NCBI GenBank assembly: GCA_947306055.1
Contig: CAMZFK010000002.1
Span: forward strand, 1-56,835
DNA length: 56,835 nt
Source of the DNA: an uncultured Candidatus Saccharibacteria bacterium
GTDB lineage: Bacteria; Patescibacteriota; Saccharimonadia; Saccharimonadales; Saccharimonadaceae
Direction of reading: 5' to 3'
Part shown: one piece after another, positions 1 to 9,817 of the stretch
How positions within the stretch are numbered: the stretch's first letter is position 1
Layout: each line of letters opens with the position of its first letter
The notes under the pieces: model-generated
Database searches by the model: none
The model's input: the letters and a program-made list of their open reading frames with translations, nothing else
Told to the model about the DNA's origin: nothing
Program-made: the position numbers and the translations under genes

Positions 1-2
1 AA

Positions 3-659
3 GACACCAAGGAAGAGGAAAAAGACACCAAGGAAGAGGAAAAAGACACCAAGGACGATGACGACAAAAAAGAGACTCCCCCAATCGACCAAAATCCTTC
101 GTATCCTGTGAACCCAGTTCTAGAGGAGAAGCATCCGGAAGCCGAAATCAGAAACAACGACCCAGACATCACCAAGAAAGAACTCAATCAGACAGAGACC
201 CCAGCTACTACATTGCCTCAAGACCAAGCCAATTTCAGTGCCATTACCGAGCAGGCAAGAAATGACGCAATCATAGCCGAACAAAATCAGCAAATCAGTG
301 CAATGCAGGCTGAAAACCAAAATCAAGCTGCTATAATAGCAGAGAGTCGCCGTGAAGCCGAAGCTGCAGAAGCTGCAAGGCTTTCCGAAGCCGAAGCTGC
401 CCGTGAGGCCGAACTTAGGTGTGCCGCTGATGAAGCTGCAGCTAGAGCACAGGCTGAAGCGGAGAAGGCTCAGGCAGAAGCAAACAAGGTAGAATCAGCA
501 AATGCCGCCGATGAGATTAGCCGAAGTATAGCTCAGCAAGAAGCAAACAACCTCGCCGAAGCAGAGAGAGCAAACGCTGAAGCCATGAGCGTAGATGACA
601 ATGCTCGCGACGGTAACAGTTTCAATAATGGCGATTTTGATTTAGTAGGAGGGAACTAG
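3..659 (+). CDS. Acidic/Ala-Glu-rich coiled-coil protein (5' truncated by window edge)
   Basis: The frame of ORF 108..659 stays open to the window start and reads DTKEEEKDTKEEEKDTKDDDDKKET..., with EAEAAR-type heptads after it; stop at 657-659. Confidence 0.6.
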   Translation, partial: DTKEEEKDTKEEEKDTKDDDDKKETPPIDQNPSYPVNPVLEEKHPEAEIRNNDPDITKKELNQTETPATTLPQDQANFSAITEQARNDAIIAEQNQQISAMQAENQNQAAIIAESRREAEAAEAARLSEAEAAREAELRCAADEAAARAQAEAEKAQAEANKVESANAADEISRSIAQQEANNLAEAERANAEAMSVDDNARDGNSFNNGDFDLVGGN

Positions 660-660
660 G

Positions 661-2061
661 ATGGGCAAGAATAATAAAATTAAAGAAGGGAAAGCTATGA
701 AAAAACTTTTCAAAGGAAGCCTAGCCTTAGCAACAATATTAACTCCAGCAATTGCCATGGCTTCGCCGACGTTTGCTTGGGGACCGGAGCGCACGACTTA
801 CACTAACGCGAATCCAGCGCCGGAGGTCACTTTTAACTCCATTACCGACAATGCGGCGATTGGTGATGAGCGTAATTTCGTCCGTGTTACCGAACTCGGT
901 GGCGAGACGAAGGACTATGTCGATACGCTAAAAATTGAGCCAGGCAAAGAGTATGAAGTCTATATTTATTATCATAATAATGCCGCTTCAAATTTAAACT
1001 CAAGTGGTAAAGGTATAGCAAATGGCGTCAAAGTCTCTTCCGCCTATCCGACCATCGTCAAAAAAGGCGAAAAAGGCATGGTCAGCGGGATTATCTCCTC
1101 AACCGACGGCAATCCGCCAAAGGTTTGGGATGAAGCCTACCTCACTACAGATTACGATGAAGTAAATCTTCGCTATAAGACCGGCACCGCCATCATCCAT
1201 AATGGTGGTAGAGTCAACGGCTCCGTCCTCTCAACTAACCTTTTCACTGAAGCAGGTACATATATCGGTATCAATGTGTTAGACGGGCGTATTCCTGGTT
1301 GTGCCGAGTACTCAGGGTATATCACTTATACTCTAGTCGCTGAGCGCACCGCCGCTTCAGTCAAAAAGCAAGTATCTCTGGATGGTGAAAATTGGTACGA
1401 GCAAGTCAGCGCTAAAGCTGGCGAGTACGTCACGTATAAAGTCACATTCAAAAACGAAGGCAACACGAAGCTCGCAAATGTAATATTCAAGGATGCTCAC
1501 GACGAAGGCCTTTCGCTTCGCTCTGGTAGCACGAAAGTTTACGACAACAAAGACGTAGAAGCCTATAGCGGTGACGGGACTTCTGGCAGAACCATCGATG
1601 ATATCCTGGATATTAGCGGATATAATACTGGTGAGGCTCATATCGGCGCCCTAAGGCAGATTATTTACCAAGCCAAAGTCAGCGACGACGAAACTTATTG
1701 TGGTAAGACTTTAAAAAACACTATCACTACGAAATATAATGTAGACGGGAATATTTCCGACGAGGCTAGAGTATTTGTAGTCTGCGAAAATACCGAAAAC
1801 CCAGCTCCTATTCCAGAGCAGGGCCCAGAAGAAGAGCTTCCAAAAGAAATTGTCAAAACCGGTCCAGCAGAAATCGTCATGGCAGTAATAATTGTTCTTG
1901 CTATTGGCGCTGGCAGCTTCTATTTGTGGCGCACTCGTCGTACGCTTAAGACAGTAGAAAGTACAGTCTCCGGCAAGACTACCGAAAATGCAGAGGGTAA
2001 GAAATCCGAAGCCATCGACAAAAAAGAAGAAAAGTCAAAAGATTCTAAAGAATCAAAATAA
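661..2061 (+). CDS. Secreted/anchored surface protein with DUF11-like domain and C-terminal TM anchor
   Basis: ORF with N-terminal signal peptide (KGSLALATILTPAIAMASPTFA), a repeat-like region (VSLDGENWYEQVSAKAGEYVTYKVTFKNEG) and a C-terminal TM helix followed by RTRR. Confidence 0.7.
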   Translation: MGKNNKIKEGKAMKKLFKGSLALATILTPAIAMASPTFAWGPERTTYTNANPAPEVTFNSITDNAAIGDERNFVRVTELGGETKDYVDTLKIEPGKEYEVYIYYHNNAASNLNSSGKGIANGVKVSSAYPTIVKKGEKGMVSGIISSTDGNPPKVWDEAYLTTDYDEVNLRYKTGTAIIHNGGRVNGSVLSTNLFTEAGTYIGINVLDGRIPGCAEYSGYITYTLVAERTAASVKKQVSLDGENWYEQVSAKAGEYVTYKVTFKNEGNTKLANVIFKDAHDEGLSLRSGSTKVYDNKDVEAYSGDGTSGRTIDDILDISGYNTGEAHIGALRQIIYQAKVSDDETYCGKTLKNTITTKYNVDGNISDEARVFVVCENTENPAPIPEQGPEEELPKEIVKTGPAEIVMAVIIVLAIGAGSFYLWRTRRTLKTVESTVSGKTTENAEGKKSEAIDKKEEKSKDSKESK

Positions 2062-2073
2062 TAATTAGCCTAA

Positions 2074-2105
2074 TACAAAAACTCGCCAAATGGCGAGTTT
2101 TTGTA
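2074..2105 (+). terminator. Rho-independent terminator
   Basis: tacaaaaactcgcc-aaa-tggcgagtttttgta hairpin with T-run. Confidence 0.8.
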
Positions 2106-2139
2106 TGGATTACCTCTTGTATTTTTATCTAATCTGTGC

Positions 2140-2233
2140 TATAATAGGCGCATTATTAGCTCAGCAAACGAGCACGGCGGTGGCAATGGCGTCACAAGTC
2201 AGGTCTGCGTTTGCTTTAACCAAAGGAGTCACA
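2140..2233 (+). promoter_or_regulatory. rpsF promoter (-10 TATAAT 2140-2145) and structured mRNA leader, probable S6:S18-binding motif
   Basis: GCAAACG 2164-2170 pairs with CGTTTGC 2208-2214 and encloses a GGCGG-rich internal loop/hairpin just upstream of the rpsF ATG. Confidence 0.55.
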
Positions 2234-2587
2234 ATGAAAGAATACGAACTTTCTGTGCTATTTCATCCTGACCTCGAGATGAATATTGACCCTGCCCTAG
2301 ACAAGGTCAAAAAAATCATCGAGACCAGCGGTGGCAAAATCACCAAAGAAGAAAGCGAAGGCAAAAAACGCCTTGCTTATTCAGTTAATGGTCAAGATTT
2401 TGCAATCTATTACTTCTTTAACTTGAGCCTCCCAGCTGCGGCTCCAGCGAAGATTTCTTCGGTACTTAATATTACCGACGAAGTTTTGCGCTATCTCCTC
2501 GTCAAAGCAGACGAGCGCAGAGCCAAGATGGAAGCACGTCGCAAAGAAAAAGCAGACGAAGAAGTAACTGAAGAAAAAGGAGAATAA
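2234..2587 (+). CDS. rpsF: 30S ribosomal protein S6
   Basis: MKEYELSVLFHPDLEMN...; SD AAAGGAG; the ORF-track start at 2090 is too far upstream; followed by ssb and rpsR. Confidence 0.9.
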   Translation: MKEYELSVLFHPDLEMNIDPALDKVKKIIETSGGKITKEESEGKKRLAYSVNGQDFAIYYFFNLSLPAAAPAKISSVLNITDEVLRYLLVKADERRAKMEARRKEKADEEVTEEKGE

Positions 2588-2592
2588 CTTAT

Positions 2593-3036
2593 ATGCGCGG
2601 TTTTTCTAAAGCTATTATCACCGGTAACCTTACACGTGACCCAGAGCTTCGCAACACTCAAAGCGGTGCTTCGGTCTGTTCTTTCTCAGTTGCAGTTAAT
2701 CGTGTTTATCGCGATACCAGCGGCGACCAAAAAGAAGACGTCTCGTTTATCGATTGTTCCGCTTGGGGCAAACTTGGCGAAATGATTTCTCAATATGCCA
2801 AAAAAGGCACCGGCGTGCTCGTATCGGGACGCTTAAACCAACGCTCTTGGGAAGACAAAGATGGCAACAAACGTTCTAATGTCGAAATCGTTGTCGAAGA
2901 TTTCAATTTCGTTGGTAACCCACCACGCGAAGGCGGCAATAGCTATGGAGGTGACAACTCCGCTCAAGGACAGCCAGTAGACATCCCAGACGATATTCCA
3001 GATGGCGAAATTGAACTTAGCGAAGTCCCATTCTAA
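2593..3036 (+). CDS. ssb: Single-stranded DNA-binding protein
   Basis: KAIITGNLTRDPELRNTQSG..., acidic C-terminal tail ending EVPF. Confidence 0.95.
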   Translation: MRGFSKAIITGNLTRDPELRNTQSGASVCSFSVAVNRVYRDTSGDQKEDVSFIDCSAWGKLGEMISQYAKKGTGVLVSGRLNQRSWEDKDGNKRSNVEIVVEDFNFVGNPPREGGNSYGGDNSAQGQPVDIPDDIPDGEIELSEVPF

Positions 3037-3058
3037 AAATTAAAGAAGGAAGGATACT

Positions 3059-3256
3059 ATGAAAAGATTAAAAAACGATCCAGATCTATATTTCGATTAT
3101 CGCGATGTCAAAACTTTGCAACGCTATATTGACATATATGGTCGCATCGAGCCAATCTCTAAGACTGGTCTCTCAAGCAAACAGCAACGCCAACTCGCCG
3201 TCGCCGTCAAGCGCGCACGCCATTTGGCACTTTTGCCTTTCGTTTCGAACAATTAA
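3059..3256 (+). CDS. rpsR: 30S ribosomal protein S18
   Basis: [51 protein letters not shown]. Confidence 0.95.
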   Translation: MKRLKNDPDLYFDYRDVKTLQRYIDIYGRIEPISKTGLSSKQQRQLAVAVKRARHLALLPFVSNN

Positions 3257-3265
3257 GGAGTAATT

Positions 3266-3823
3266 ATGTACGGACCAACAGATCTAAAGAAAAATACTCT
3301 AATTACTTTAGACGGCCAGCCGTATAAAGTGGTGGAGTACTCACAAAAAGTTATGGGCCGCGGTGGTTCCATTGTAAACGTAAAGGTCAAAAACCTTGTC
3401 ACGGGCGCTCTGCTCCCAAAGACCTTTAAAGGCCAAGAAAAAATTGAACCGGCCGAGGTCACTACTCGCAAAGTTCAATATCTCTACAAGGATGATGAAA
3501 AGTTTTATTTCATGGATCCAGAGACTTTCGAGCAATACGAACTTATGGGCGACATGGTCGGCGACATGAAAGATTTTATGAAAGATGGTGACGAAATGGA
3601 AATCCAATTCTATAATGGCACTCCAATCAATCTCCAGCTTCCAAAGAATCTCTGGCTTGCAGTTACCTACACCGAGAGCGTAGTTAAAGGTGACACTACT
3701 ACTTCTGTAATGAAAGATGCTACTTTGGAAACCGGCGTAGTGGTCAAAGTCCCAGCATTCATTAAGGAAGGCGACATCGTCTCAGTCGACACCGAAACCT
3801 ACGAATATCGTGGAAGGAAATAA
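3266..3823 (+). CDS. efp: Translation elongation factor P
   Basis: KKNTLITLDGQPYKVVEYSQKVMGRGGSIVNVKVKNL; EF-P domain order. Confidence 0.95.
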   Translation: MYGPTDLKKNTLITLDGQPYKVVEYSQKVMGRGGSIVNVKVKNLVTGALLPKTFKGQEKIEPAEVTTRKVQYLYKDDEKFYFMDPETFEQYELMGDMVGDMKDFMKDGDEMEIQFYNGTPINLQLPKNLWLAVTYTESVVKGDTTTSVMKDATLETGVVVKVPAFIKEGDIVSVDTETYEYRGRK

Positions 3824-4560
3824 TGGCAGCACGGACGGGTGACGGAGCTTGGGGGACCCCCACGGAGCCTTGCGACGTGGGGGAAAATGCGACGGCAGGA
3901 CCCGTCCGGGGCTATATTAAACTCTCTAATGCTGTCCGCGCCTTCAATTTCGATTTCCGTGGCAAGACCGTGCTCGATATCGGTTCTTCGACTGGCGGTT
4001 TCACCGAGCTCGCCCTAAAAAACGGCGCGAAAAAAGTCATCGCAGTAGAGAAAGGCTCTCACCAAATGAAGGCCCCTCTCCGCTTCGATCCCCGCATCGA
4101 ACTCCACGAAAAAACCGACATCTTCGACGTAGAAGCGCGGACAAAAGTAAAGCCCTCTGAGGGGCATCCGCAGTTGCTACGAGGACGAAGTGACGAGCCC
4201 CGTGAAGACGGGCGCGAGGAACGTCCCGAAGAGGGCATTACTTTTGTCCTTACTCCTGACGCTATAGTCGCAGACGTTTCTTTTTTGAGTTTGACGAAAA
4301 TATTGAAGTACGCCAAGGGGCATTTATCTGGCAAAAACACAGATTTTCTCGTGATGCTAAAGCCCCAGTTTGAAGCTCGCGAAGACCAGCTACATAAAGG
4401 TGTCGTCAAAAACGAAAAAATCCGCCGCGAAATTATCAAAAACTTTGAACAATGGCTCAAGCAAAACGGCTTCGTTATTATTAAAAAACGCGATAATGAC
4501 CTCGCTGGCCGCCACGGAAATTTGGAACGTTTTTACTGGTTGAAGCAAGCAGGGAAGTAG
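3823..4560 (+). CDS. TlyA-family / FtsJ-type rRNA methyltransferase carrying two palindromic insertions
   Basis: GYIKLSNAV...GKTVLDIGSSTGGFTELALKNGAKKVIAVEKG and VADVSFLSLTKIL motifs; no N-terminal S4 domain. Confidence 0.85.
   Translation: MAARTGDGAWGTPTEPCDVGENATAGPVRGYIKLSNAVRAFNFDFRGKTVLDIGSSTGGFTELALKNGAKKVIAVEKGSHQMKAPLRFDPRIELHEKTDIFDVEARTKVKPSEGHPQLLRGRSDEPREDGREERPEEGITFVLTPDAIVADVSFLSLTKILKYAKGHLSGKNTDFLVMLKPQFEAREDQLHKGVVKNEKIRREIIKNFEQWLKQNGFVIIKKRDNDLAGRHGNLERFYWLKQAGK
3832..3908 (+). repeat. Intragenic palindromic element 1 (family 1)
   Basis: CGGACGGGT 3832-3840 / ACCCGTCCG 3900-3908; inner CCCCCAC 3857-3863 / GTGGGGG 3877-3883; core shared with 18868-18941. Confidence 0.8.
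4139..4249 (+). repeat. Intragenic palindromic element 2 (family 2-like)
   Basis: GGACAAAAGTAAAGCCCTCT 4139-4158 pairs 19/20 with AGAGGGCATTACTTTTGTCC 4230-4249; core resembles the gyrA element. Confidence 0.8.
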
Positions 4561-4618
4561 TATTCGGGATACACTCAAGGCGCTCTCCCGAGCGCGTGGT
4601 TTAAAAACTACTTTTTAC

Positions 4619-5701
4619 TTGCATTTCAACGAGATTAAGCTTATAATTGAAGGTATGGATTTATTGCATGGAGTGGGCGACTTCTTCTCATTAGACATAG
4701 GGACGAATTCGATGCGGATCGTTCAGCTTTTTGGTAATGCCAAAAATGGCTGGACTTTGTCAAAATATGCTTATGTCCCAATCAACCCAAAACTTACTTC
4801 TGATATCTCCGAGTTGGGCAAAAAACGCCTCGGCGAGGCCATTTTGGGCGCAGTAAACCAAGCCGGCATTAAGACAAAAAATGTCGCCGTTGGTATTCCG
4901 GCCACCAAGACATTTACCTCAGTTGTAGAGACTGATACGATGGAAGAAAAAGAGCTGGAAAAAGCTTTTCACTACGAAATCGACAAGTACGTCCCGATGG
5001 CAATTAGCGATGCAAAAGCAGATTTTATTATCCTTGGGCCAAGTCCAAACGATGCTACTAAGACAGAAGTTCTCGTGTCGTCAGTAGCAAAAGAATATGC
5101 AGAAGCCACCATGGAGACCATTGAGAAGACAGGCCTTAATATCATTGCTATGGAGCCAGAACCTCTCGCGATGGCAAGAAGCCTCGCTTTGCCAGGGGCG
5201 ATTGATGCCAATCTAATCGTTGATTTTGGCGAAAAATCTACCGATCTTGTAATAGTCTACAAAGGCCAGCCACGCCTGGTGCGTTCTGTCCCGGGCGGGT
5301 TTGGGCAATTAGCTAAAGCCGTTGCAGGAGGCGTCGGCGTTCGCGAAGATCAAGCTCGACAATTTATCCTTAAATTTGGTTTAGCTGAGGATAAAGTCGA
5401 AGGCCAAGTCTTCAAAATTCTTAGCCATTCTCTTGATAACTACGCGGTAGAGCTTACCAAATCAGTTCGCTTCTTCCAGACTAAATATCTCAACGGAAGA
5501 GTCGGCGGTATTATCCTTTCTGGTTATGCTAGCATTATCCCACTCTTCGCCGAATATATCGAAGCCAAGACCGACATCCCTACCATGAAAGGCAACCCAT
5601 GGCAATCAGTTCGCACTACTCCAGACCAACAGGCTGCGCTTTCATCAGTGGCGAGTGAATTCGCTGTAGTCATAGGCTTATCTGAAAGGAGCAATGACTA
5701 A
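4619..5701 (+). CDS. pilM: Type IV pilus assembly protein PilM-like ATPase
   Basis: FFSLDIGTNSMRIVQL..., actin-like fold motifs; followed by PilN/PilO-like genes. True start may be the internal ATG at 4655. Confidence 0.85.
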   Translation: MHFNEIKLIIEGMDLLHGVGDFFSLDIGTNSMRIVQLFGNAKNGWTLSKYAYVPINPKLTSDISELGKKRLGEAILGAVNQAGIKTKNVAVGIPATKTFTSVVETDTMEEKELEKAFHYEIDKYVPMAISDAKADFIILGPSPNDATKTEVLVSSVAKEYAEATMETIEKTGLNIIAMEPEPLAMARSLALPGAIDANLIVDFGEKSTDLVIVYKGQPRLVRSVPGGFGQLAKAVAGGVGVREDQARQFILKFGLAEDKVEGQVFKILSHSLDNYAVELTKSVRFFQTKYLNGRVGGIILSGYASIIPLFAEYIEAKTDIPTMKGNPWQSVRTTPDQQAALSSVASEFAVVIGLSERSND

Positions 5702-6906
5702 TGGCCCGTGAGATCAATCTAGTACCAGACGTCAAAAATGAGATGATTAAAGCGCTTAAGTTGCGCAACCTCATTTTCTTCATTTGTATAGTAGTAGCTT
5801 CTGCTAGCGTTGCCGTAAGCGTGATTTTTGCATCCATTGCTGGTGGCCAGCAGGCAATCGTCAACGGCAAAAAAGAAACTATAGCTGAGCTTTCAGACAA
5901 AATTAGTTCCTATAGTGATCTAAAAGATTTTCTTACGATCAAAGACCAACTAGGGAATCTTTCATCTATTGCGGAGAATAAAAAACTTCTTTCTAGGACT
6001 TTTGGGATTCTCACAGCTCTTCTACCGACCGGCCTAGACACCATCACTCTTTCCGAGCTACAAATCAACCTCGTCGACGATGAGCCAACAATTTCTTTTG
6101 ACGGCCAAGCCAATGCCAACAGCGCGCCGTTCATTGATTATAATGTACTAGACTCATTCAAGAAAAGTATGCAATACATGCGCTACGATTATGGCGAATA
6201 TGTCGACAAAAACGGAGAAACTATCCCAGCCTACTGTATGGTGGAGTCCGGCGCAGACGGAGCAACTTTCTATGATGCAGATAAGCAAAGCTATTATGCA
6301 TATTGGTTAATTAGCGGTGATGGTTGTGACCCATCATATGAAGAAGACGTAGATAGCAAAAAATCAAAGCAGTCCCAAGAAGAAGACAAAAAAGAAGAGA
6401 TTCCAGCCACATATCATGGTTATGATGTTGAAGCATATGAAAACCAAATTGCAGTCCGCGTCTGGCGTACCCCGCAATTTAATGATTGGTATAGCATAGA
6501 AGAAAAAGCAGGTAAACCATACATGAGCTTAGACGGTGACATTTCAAATGTTCCGCACTTTGTAAGCGAATGTACGACTTACTACGGCACAGAAGCCGGC
6601 AAGGGCGTAATCAACTGGGAGAGCTATAACAACGATTGTAAACTCGTCCCAGACGGCGCAGACGGCATTAATATTACGGGTTCCTCTAATGGTCGTGATG
6701 CTTCTTCCGAACTTGTGCTCCGTTTCTCAGCGACGATTACGCTAGCCGAAGAGGCTTTCGACTTCAACAACAAGCACTTAATGGCAATCGGTCCGACCGG
6801 GCGCCACAATGTGACAGACTCTTATGTCCAAATTCAGAATATGTTTGCAGAACGTGCTAATGATTGTGCGCCAGGCGATGCCGCATGTAGCGGAGGAGGG
6901 AATTAA
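5701..6906 (+). CDS. pilN: PilN-like fimbrial assembly protein
   Basis: MAREINLVPDVKNEMIKALKLRN followed by TM; position after pilM. Confidence 0.75.
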   Translation: MAREINLVPDVKNEMIKALKLRNLIFFICIVVASASVAVSVIFASIAGGQQAIVNGKKETIAELSDKISSYSDLKDFLTIKDQLGNLSSIAENKKLLSRTFGILTALLPTGLDTITLSELQINLVDDEPTISFDGQANANSAPFIDYNVLDSFKKSMQYMRYDYGEYVDKNGETIPAYCMVESGADGATFYDADKQSYYAYWLISGDGCDPSYEEDVDSKKSKQSQEEDKKEEIPATYHGYDVEAYENQIAVRVWRTPQFNDWYSIEEKAGKPYMSLDGDISNVPHFVSECTTYYGTEAGKGVINWESYNNDCKLVPDGADGINITGSSNGRDASSELVLRFSATITLAEEAFDFNNKHLMAIGPTGRHNVTDSYVQIQNMFAERANDCAPGDAACSGGGN

Positions 6907-6907
6907 A

Positions 6908-7780
6908 ATGGCTAGAGAAATTGCAATATTAAAACGCGCTAAAATCTCCCAAGCCCAGCAATACATGATTTTGGCAGTGCTTGGTGCGTCACTATTTTTA
7001 GGAGCTACACTTGCCCTAGTAATGCACTTCACGACACAGATTTCGTTTAATGCAAATGTCATTTCGGAAGAAGACAAGGCGATTGCCGCATATTCAAACA
7101 CCATAAAACAGATTGGTATTTGCACCAAGCCAGCAGGAGATGTCTATACACTAGAAGAACTCAAAAAATGTAGACCAAATAGCATTGAAATATCTAGAGT
7201 TCCGAATACTTTACGCGCCAACATCATGAACAGTATGGCTGCTAATGCCGCCTTGAATTCCGTGCCAAAAGAAGATAGCACGAGTTGCGTCAATCCAAAA
7301 ACCAACAAAAACTACACGTATAACGAAATGCAAAATTTATACAATGATGCTAAAGATGACGAGGAAATGGTAGCGGCTGCTGAGTTAATCCAGCACTGTT
7401 CAGCTCTGCGCGTCATCCCAGATGCTCTCCCAGCTTTCAAAAACGAAGAAGCACTTCTAGCCAGCTTGAACAAAATTTTTATTCTTTCTGACTGGGAGCC
7501 AAATTCGCTTAGCCCATCTGGTACTGCCACGGTGGCCCCATTTGGCACGAACCTAAATAGTCTATCAGTGCGTCTTTCCGTCGAGGCAGATTCTGCGACT
7601 ACTACTAGAGTCCTAAGCAATATCGAGCGCTCGATCCGTGAGTTCAATATCGAAAGAGCCACAATCGAATGGGGTGGGGATGATAGCCTAATCTTGCAAG
7701 CTCAAGCCACAGCATATTTTATGGATGAATCGACGCTCAGCGAGACGACTAAGACTATCAGACCGAAAGGAGTCAAATGA
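6908..7780 (+). CDS. PilO-like / pilus assembly membrane protein
   Basis: MAREIAILKRAKISQAQQYMILAVLGASLFLG; single N-terminal TM; position in pil operon. Confidence 0.5.
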   Translation: MAREIAILKRAKISQAQQYMILAVLGASLFLGATLALVMHFTTQISFNANVISEEDKAIAAYSNTIKQIGICTKPAGDVYTLEELKKCRPNSIEISRVPNTLRANIMNSMAANAALNSVPKEDSTSCVNPKTNKNYTYNEMQNLYNDAKDDEEMVAAAELIQHCSALRVIPDALPAFKNEEALLASLNKIFILSDWEPNSLSPSGTATVAPFGTNLNSLSVRLSVEADSATTTRVLSNIERSIREFNIERATIEWGGDDSLILQAQATAYFMDESTLSETTKTIRPKGVK

Positions 7781-8049
7781 AAACCGATCTAACCACTGCA
7801 ATCGTATCTGCAATAATTGGAGTAGCTGTAGCATATTTTCTTTGTAATGTATTATTACCGCAAATTGACGAGGTTTCATTTAAAACGCTCACTTCGTCCC
7901 CAGACTACACGCTCCGCGAGCCAAATGTAGATATCTTTAATTATCGTGCACTTAACCCTACGGTTGAAGTATACGTCGGCAGCGAAGAAGAAAAACCAGA
8001 AGAAGAAAAACAGCCAGAAGAAGGGGAACAAGATGGCGCTTCTAACTAA
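7777..8049 (+). CDS. Small membrane protein in pilus operon
   Basis: Overlaps preceding stop; N-terminal TM, acidic C-terminus. Confidence 0.5.
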   Translation: MKTDLTTAIVSAIIGVAVAYFLCNVLLPQIDEVSFKTLTSSPDYTLREPNVDIFNYRALNPTVEVYVGSEEEKPEEEKQPEEGEQDGASN

Positions 8050-9796
8050 AGAAGCCGAAGAAAGTATCATTAGCCTTCTTTTGTCAGAGGGTCTTGTAGA
8101 GGGTGCTCTAGTTAATAAAATAAGAGAAACTTTAGGAGATCAAGGCGGCTCAGTCCTTAACGAATTATCAAAGCAGGGGGCTACTAATGAAGACATGGTG
8201 GCACATGCCACGGCCGCTATTTTGGGTGTCCCGTATGTCGACCTAAAAAATATCGCCATAGATCAAGACATATTGAGCCTGATCCCGTACGAGGCTCAAA
8301 TTCGAGTAAAGGCTATTCCTCTCGGTGAAAAAGACGGTATGCTAAACGCTGCTATGGCAGATGTTACAAACGTTCAAGCGACCGATTACCTTTCAAATTT
8401 AACCGGTAAGCCTATCCGCGTCTGGATGTCGTCCGAACATGGCATTCGTGAAATGATTGAAAAAAATCATGGTGATTTTGCCGGAGTCAAAGAAGCAGTC
8501 CGTGAAACCAATGCAGAAGAAGCTGCCAAAGAGCAAAGCAATGTCAAAACAATTGTTCAGGACTCGCCGATCTCAAAAGCCCTTACTACGATTTTAAGTT
8601 ATGCTGTTCGAACTAAAACCTCAGATATCCACATTGAACCACTAGAGGACTCTTTGATTATCCGTTGTCGCGTCGATGGTGTGCTCAGAAAAATCATGGA
8701 ATTGCCAAAAAATGTTGCTCCGGCACTTGTGTCGCGCATCAAGATTTTAAGTAATCTTAAAATCGATGAACATCGTATTCCTCAAGACGGTCAATTTACA
8801 GTTGCGGTAGACGACAAAGAGGTAGACCTTCGTATCGCAATTTCGCCAGTAACTTGGGGTGAGCAAGTGGTAATTCGTCTTCTTGATAAAAGTGGCACGA
8901 GCATGAACATCGAAAAAATGGGTATGAGCGGCCACGCTCTCCGCACTGTGCTGTCCGGCATCAAGAAGCCAAACGGCATGATTTTAACATCAGGCCCTAC
9001 TGGCTCCGGTAAGTCCACGACGCTTTATGCTTTGATCCAGCAAATTAAATCTGAAGAAATTAATATTGTCACGCTCGAAGATCCAGTCGAATACAAGATG
9101 GAAGGCATCAACCAAATCCAGGTGAATGTTGACGCAGGCCTTACTTTCGCATCTGGGTTACGCTCGATTTTACGTCAAGATCCAGACGTGGTGATGGTGG
9201 GTGAGATTCGTGATAGCGAGACGGCTTCGCTAGCTGTTCAAGCAGCACTCACTGGCCACCTTGTATTCTCGACTCTTCACACCAACTCAGCAGCAGGCAT
9301 TTTACCTCGTCTTCTAGATATGGGCATCGAGCCATTTTTGCTCGCTTCTACTCTAAACGTTGTGATTGGCCAGCGCCTTGTCCGCCGTCTTACCGAAAAA
9401 CGTGAATTTCACAAATCGTCAGACATCGAGACTGCCGCCATTAATTCTATTGTCGGGGATATCTTGCCAACATCACCAGACGATGTAGCGGCGGTCAGCG
9501 AAGATCTTGGCTATCCAGGTCTCCCAGTCAAAAACGACAATTATTATATGCTTGCCAAAGGTATGGATACTAAGGAAACGCCGGGTGGGTACAAAGGTCG
9601 CGCCGGTCTTTATGAAACTATTGAAGTCGACGAAGACATTCAGAAGATGATTACTAGTCATGCCACCGCCGCAGAAATTATGCGCTTAGCGCGTTCTAAA
9701 GGTACTATTACCATGCGCCAAGACGGCATCCTGAAGGTTCTTTCTGGCATTACGTCTATCGATGAAGTTAATCGTGTAGCGAGTGATTTATCATAA
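8033..9796 (+). CDS. pilB: Type IV pilus extension ATPase PilB (GspE family)
   Basis: GPTGSGKSTTLYALI, EDPVEY, LRQDPDVVMVGEIRD, HLVFSTLHTN; true start at 8033 (MALLTKEAEE). Confidence 0.95.
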   Translation: MALLTKEAEESIISLLLSEGLVEGALVNKIRETLGDQGGSVLNELSKQGATNEDMVAHATAAILGVPYVDLKNIAIDQDILSLIPYEAQIRVKAIPLGEKDGMLNAAMADVTNVQATDYLSNLTGKPIRVWMSSEHGIREMIEKNHGDFAGVKEAVRETNAEEAAKEQSNVKTIVQDSPISKALTTILSYAVRTKTSDIHIEPLEDSLIIRCRVDGVLRKIMELPKNVAPALVSRIKILSNLKIDEHRIPQDGQFTVAVDDKEVDLRIAISPVTWGEQVVIRLLDKSGTSMNIEKMGMSGHALRTVLSGIKKPNGMILTSGPTGSGKSTTLYALIQQIKSEEINIVTLEDPVEYKMEGINQIQVNVDAGLTFASGLRSILRQDPDVVMVGEIRDSETASLAVQAALTGHLVFSTLHTNSAAGILPRLLDMGIEPFLLASTLNVVIGQRLVRRLTEKREFHKSSDIETAAINSIVGDILPTSPDDVAAVSEDLGYPGLPVKNDNYYMLAKGMDTKETPGGYKGRAGLYETIEVDEDIQKMITSHATAAEIMRLARSKGTITMRQDGILKVLSGITSIDEVNRVASDLS

Positions 9797-9817
9797 TGCT
9801 TATGGTATAATAATAGT

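Noticed and set aside
4561-4618. Intergenic palindrome after tlyA (aagtagt...actactt with gcgctctcccgagcgc) as an eighth element
   Set aside because: Short stems and T-run better fit an ordinary terminator; no core motif of family 1 or 2.
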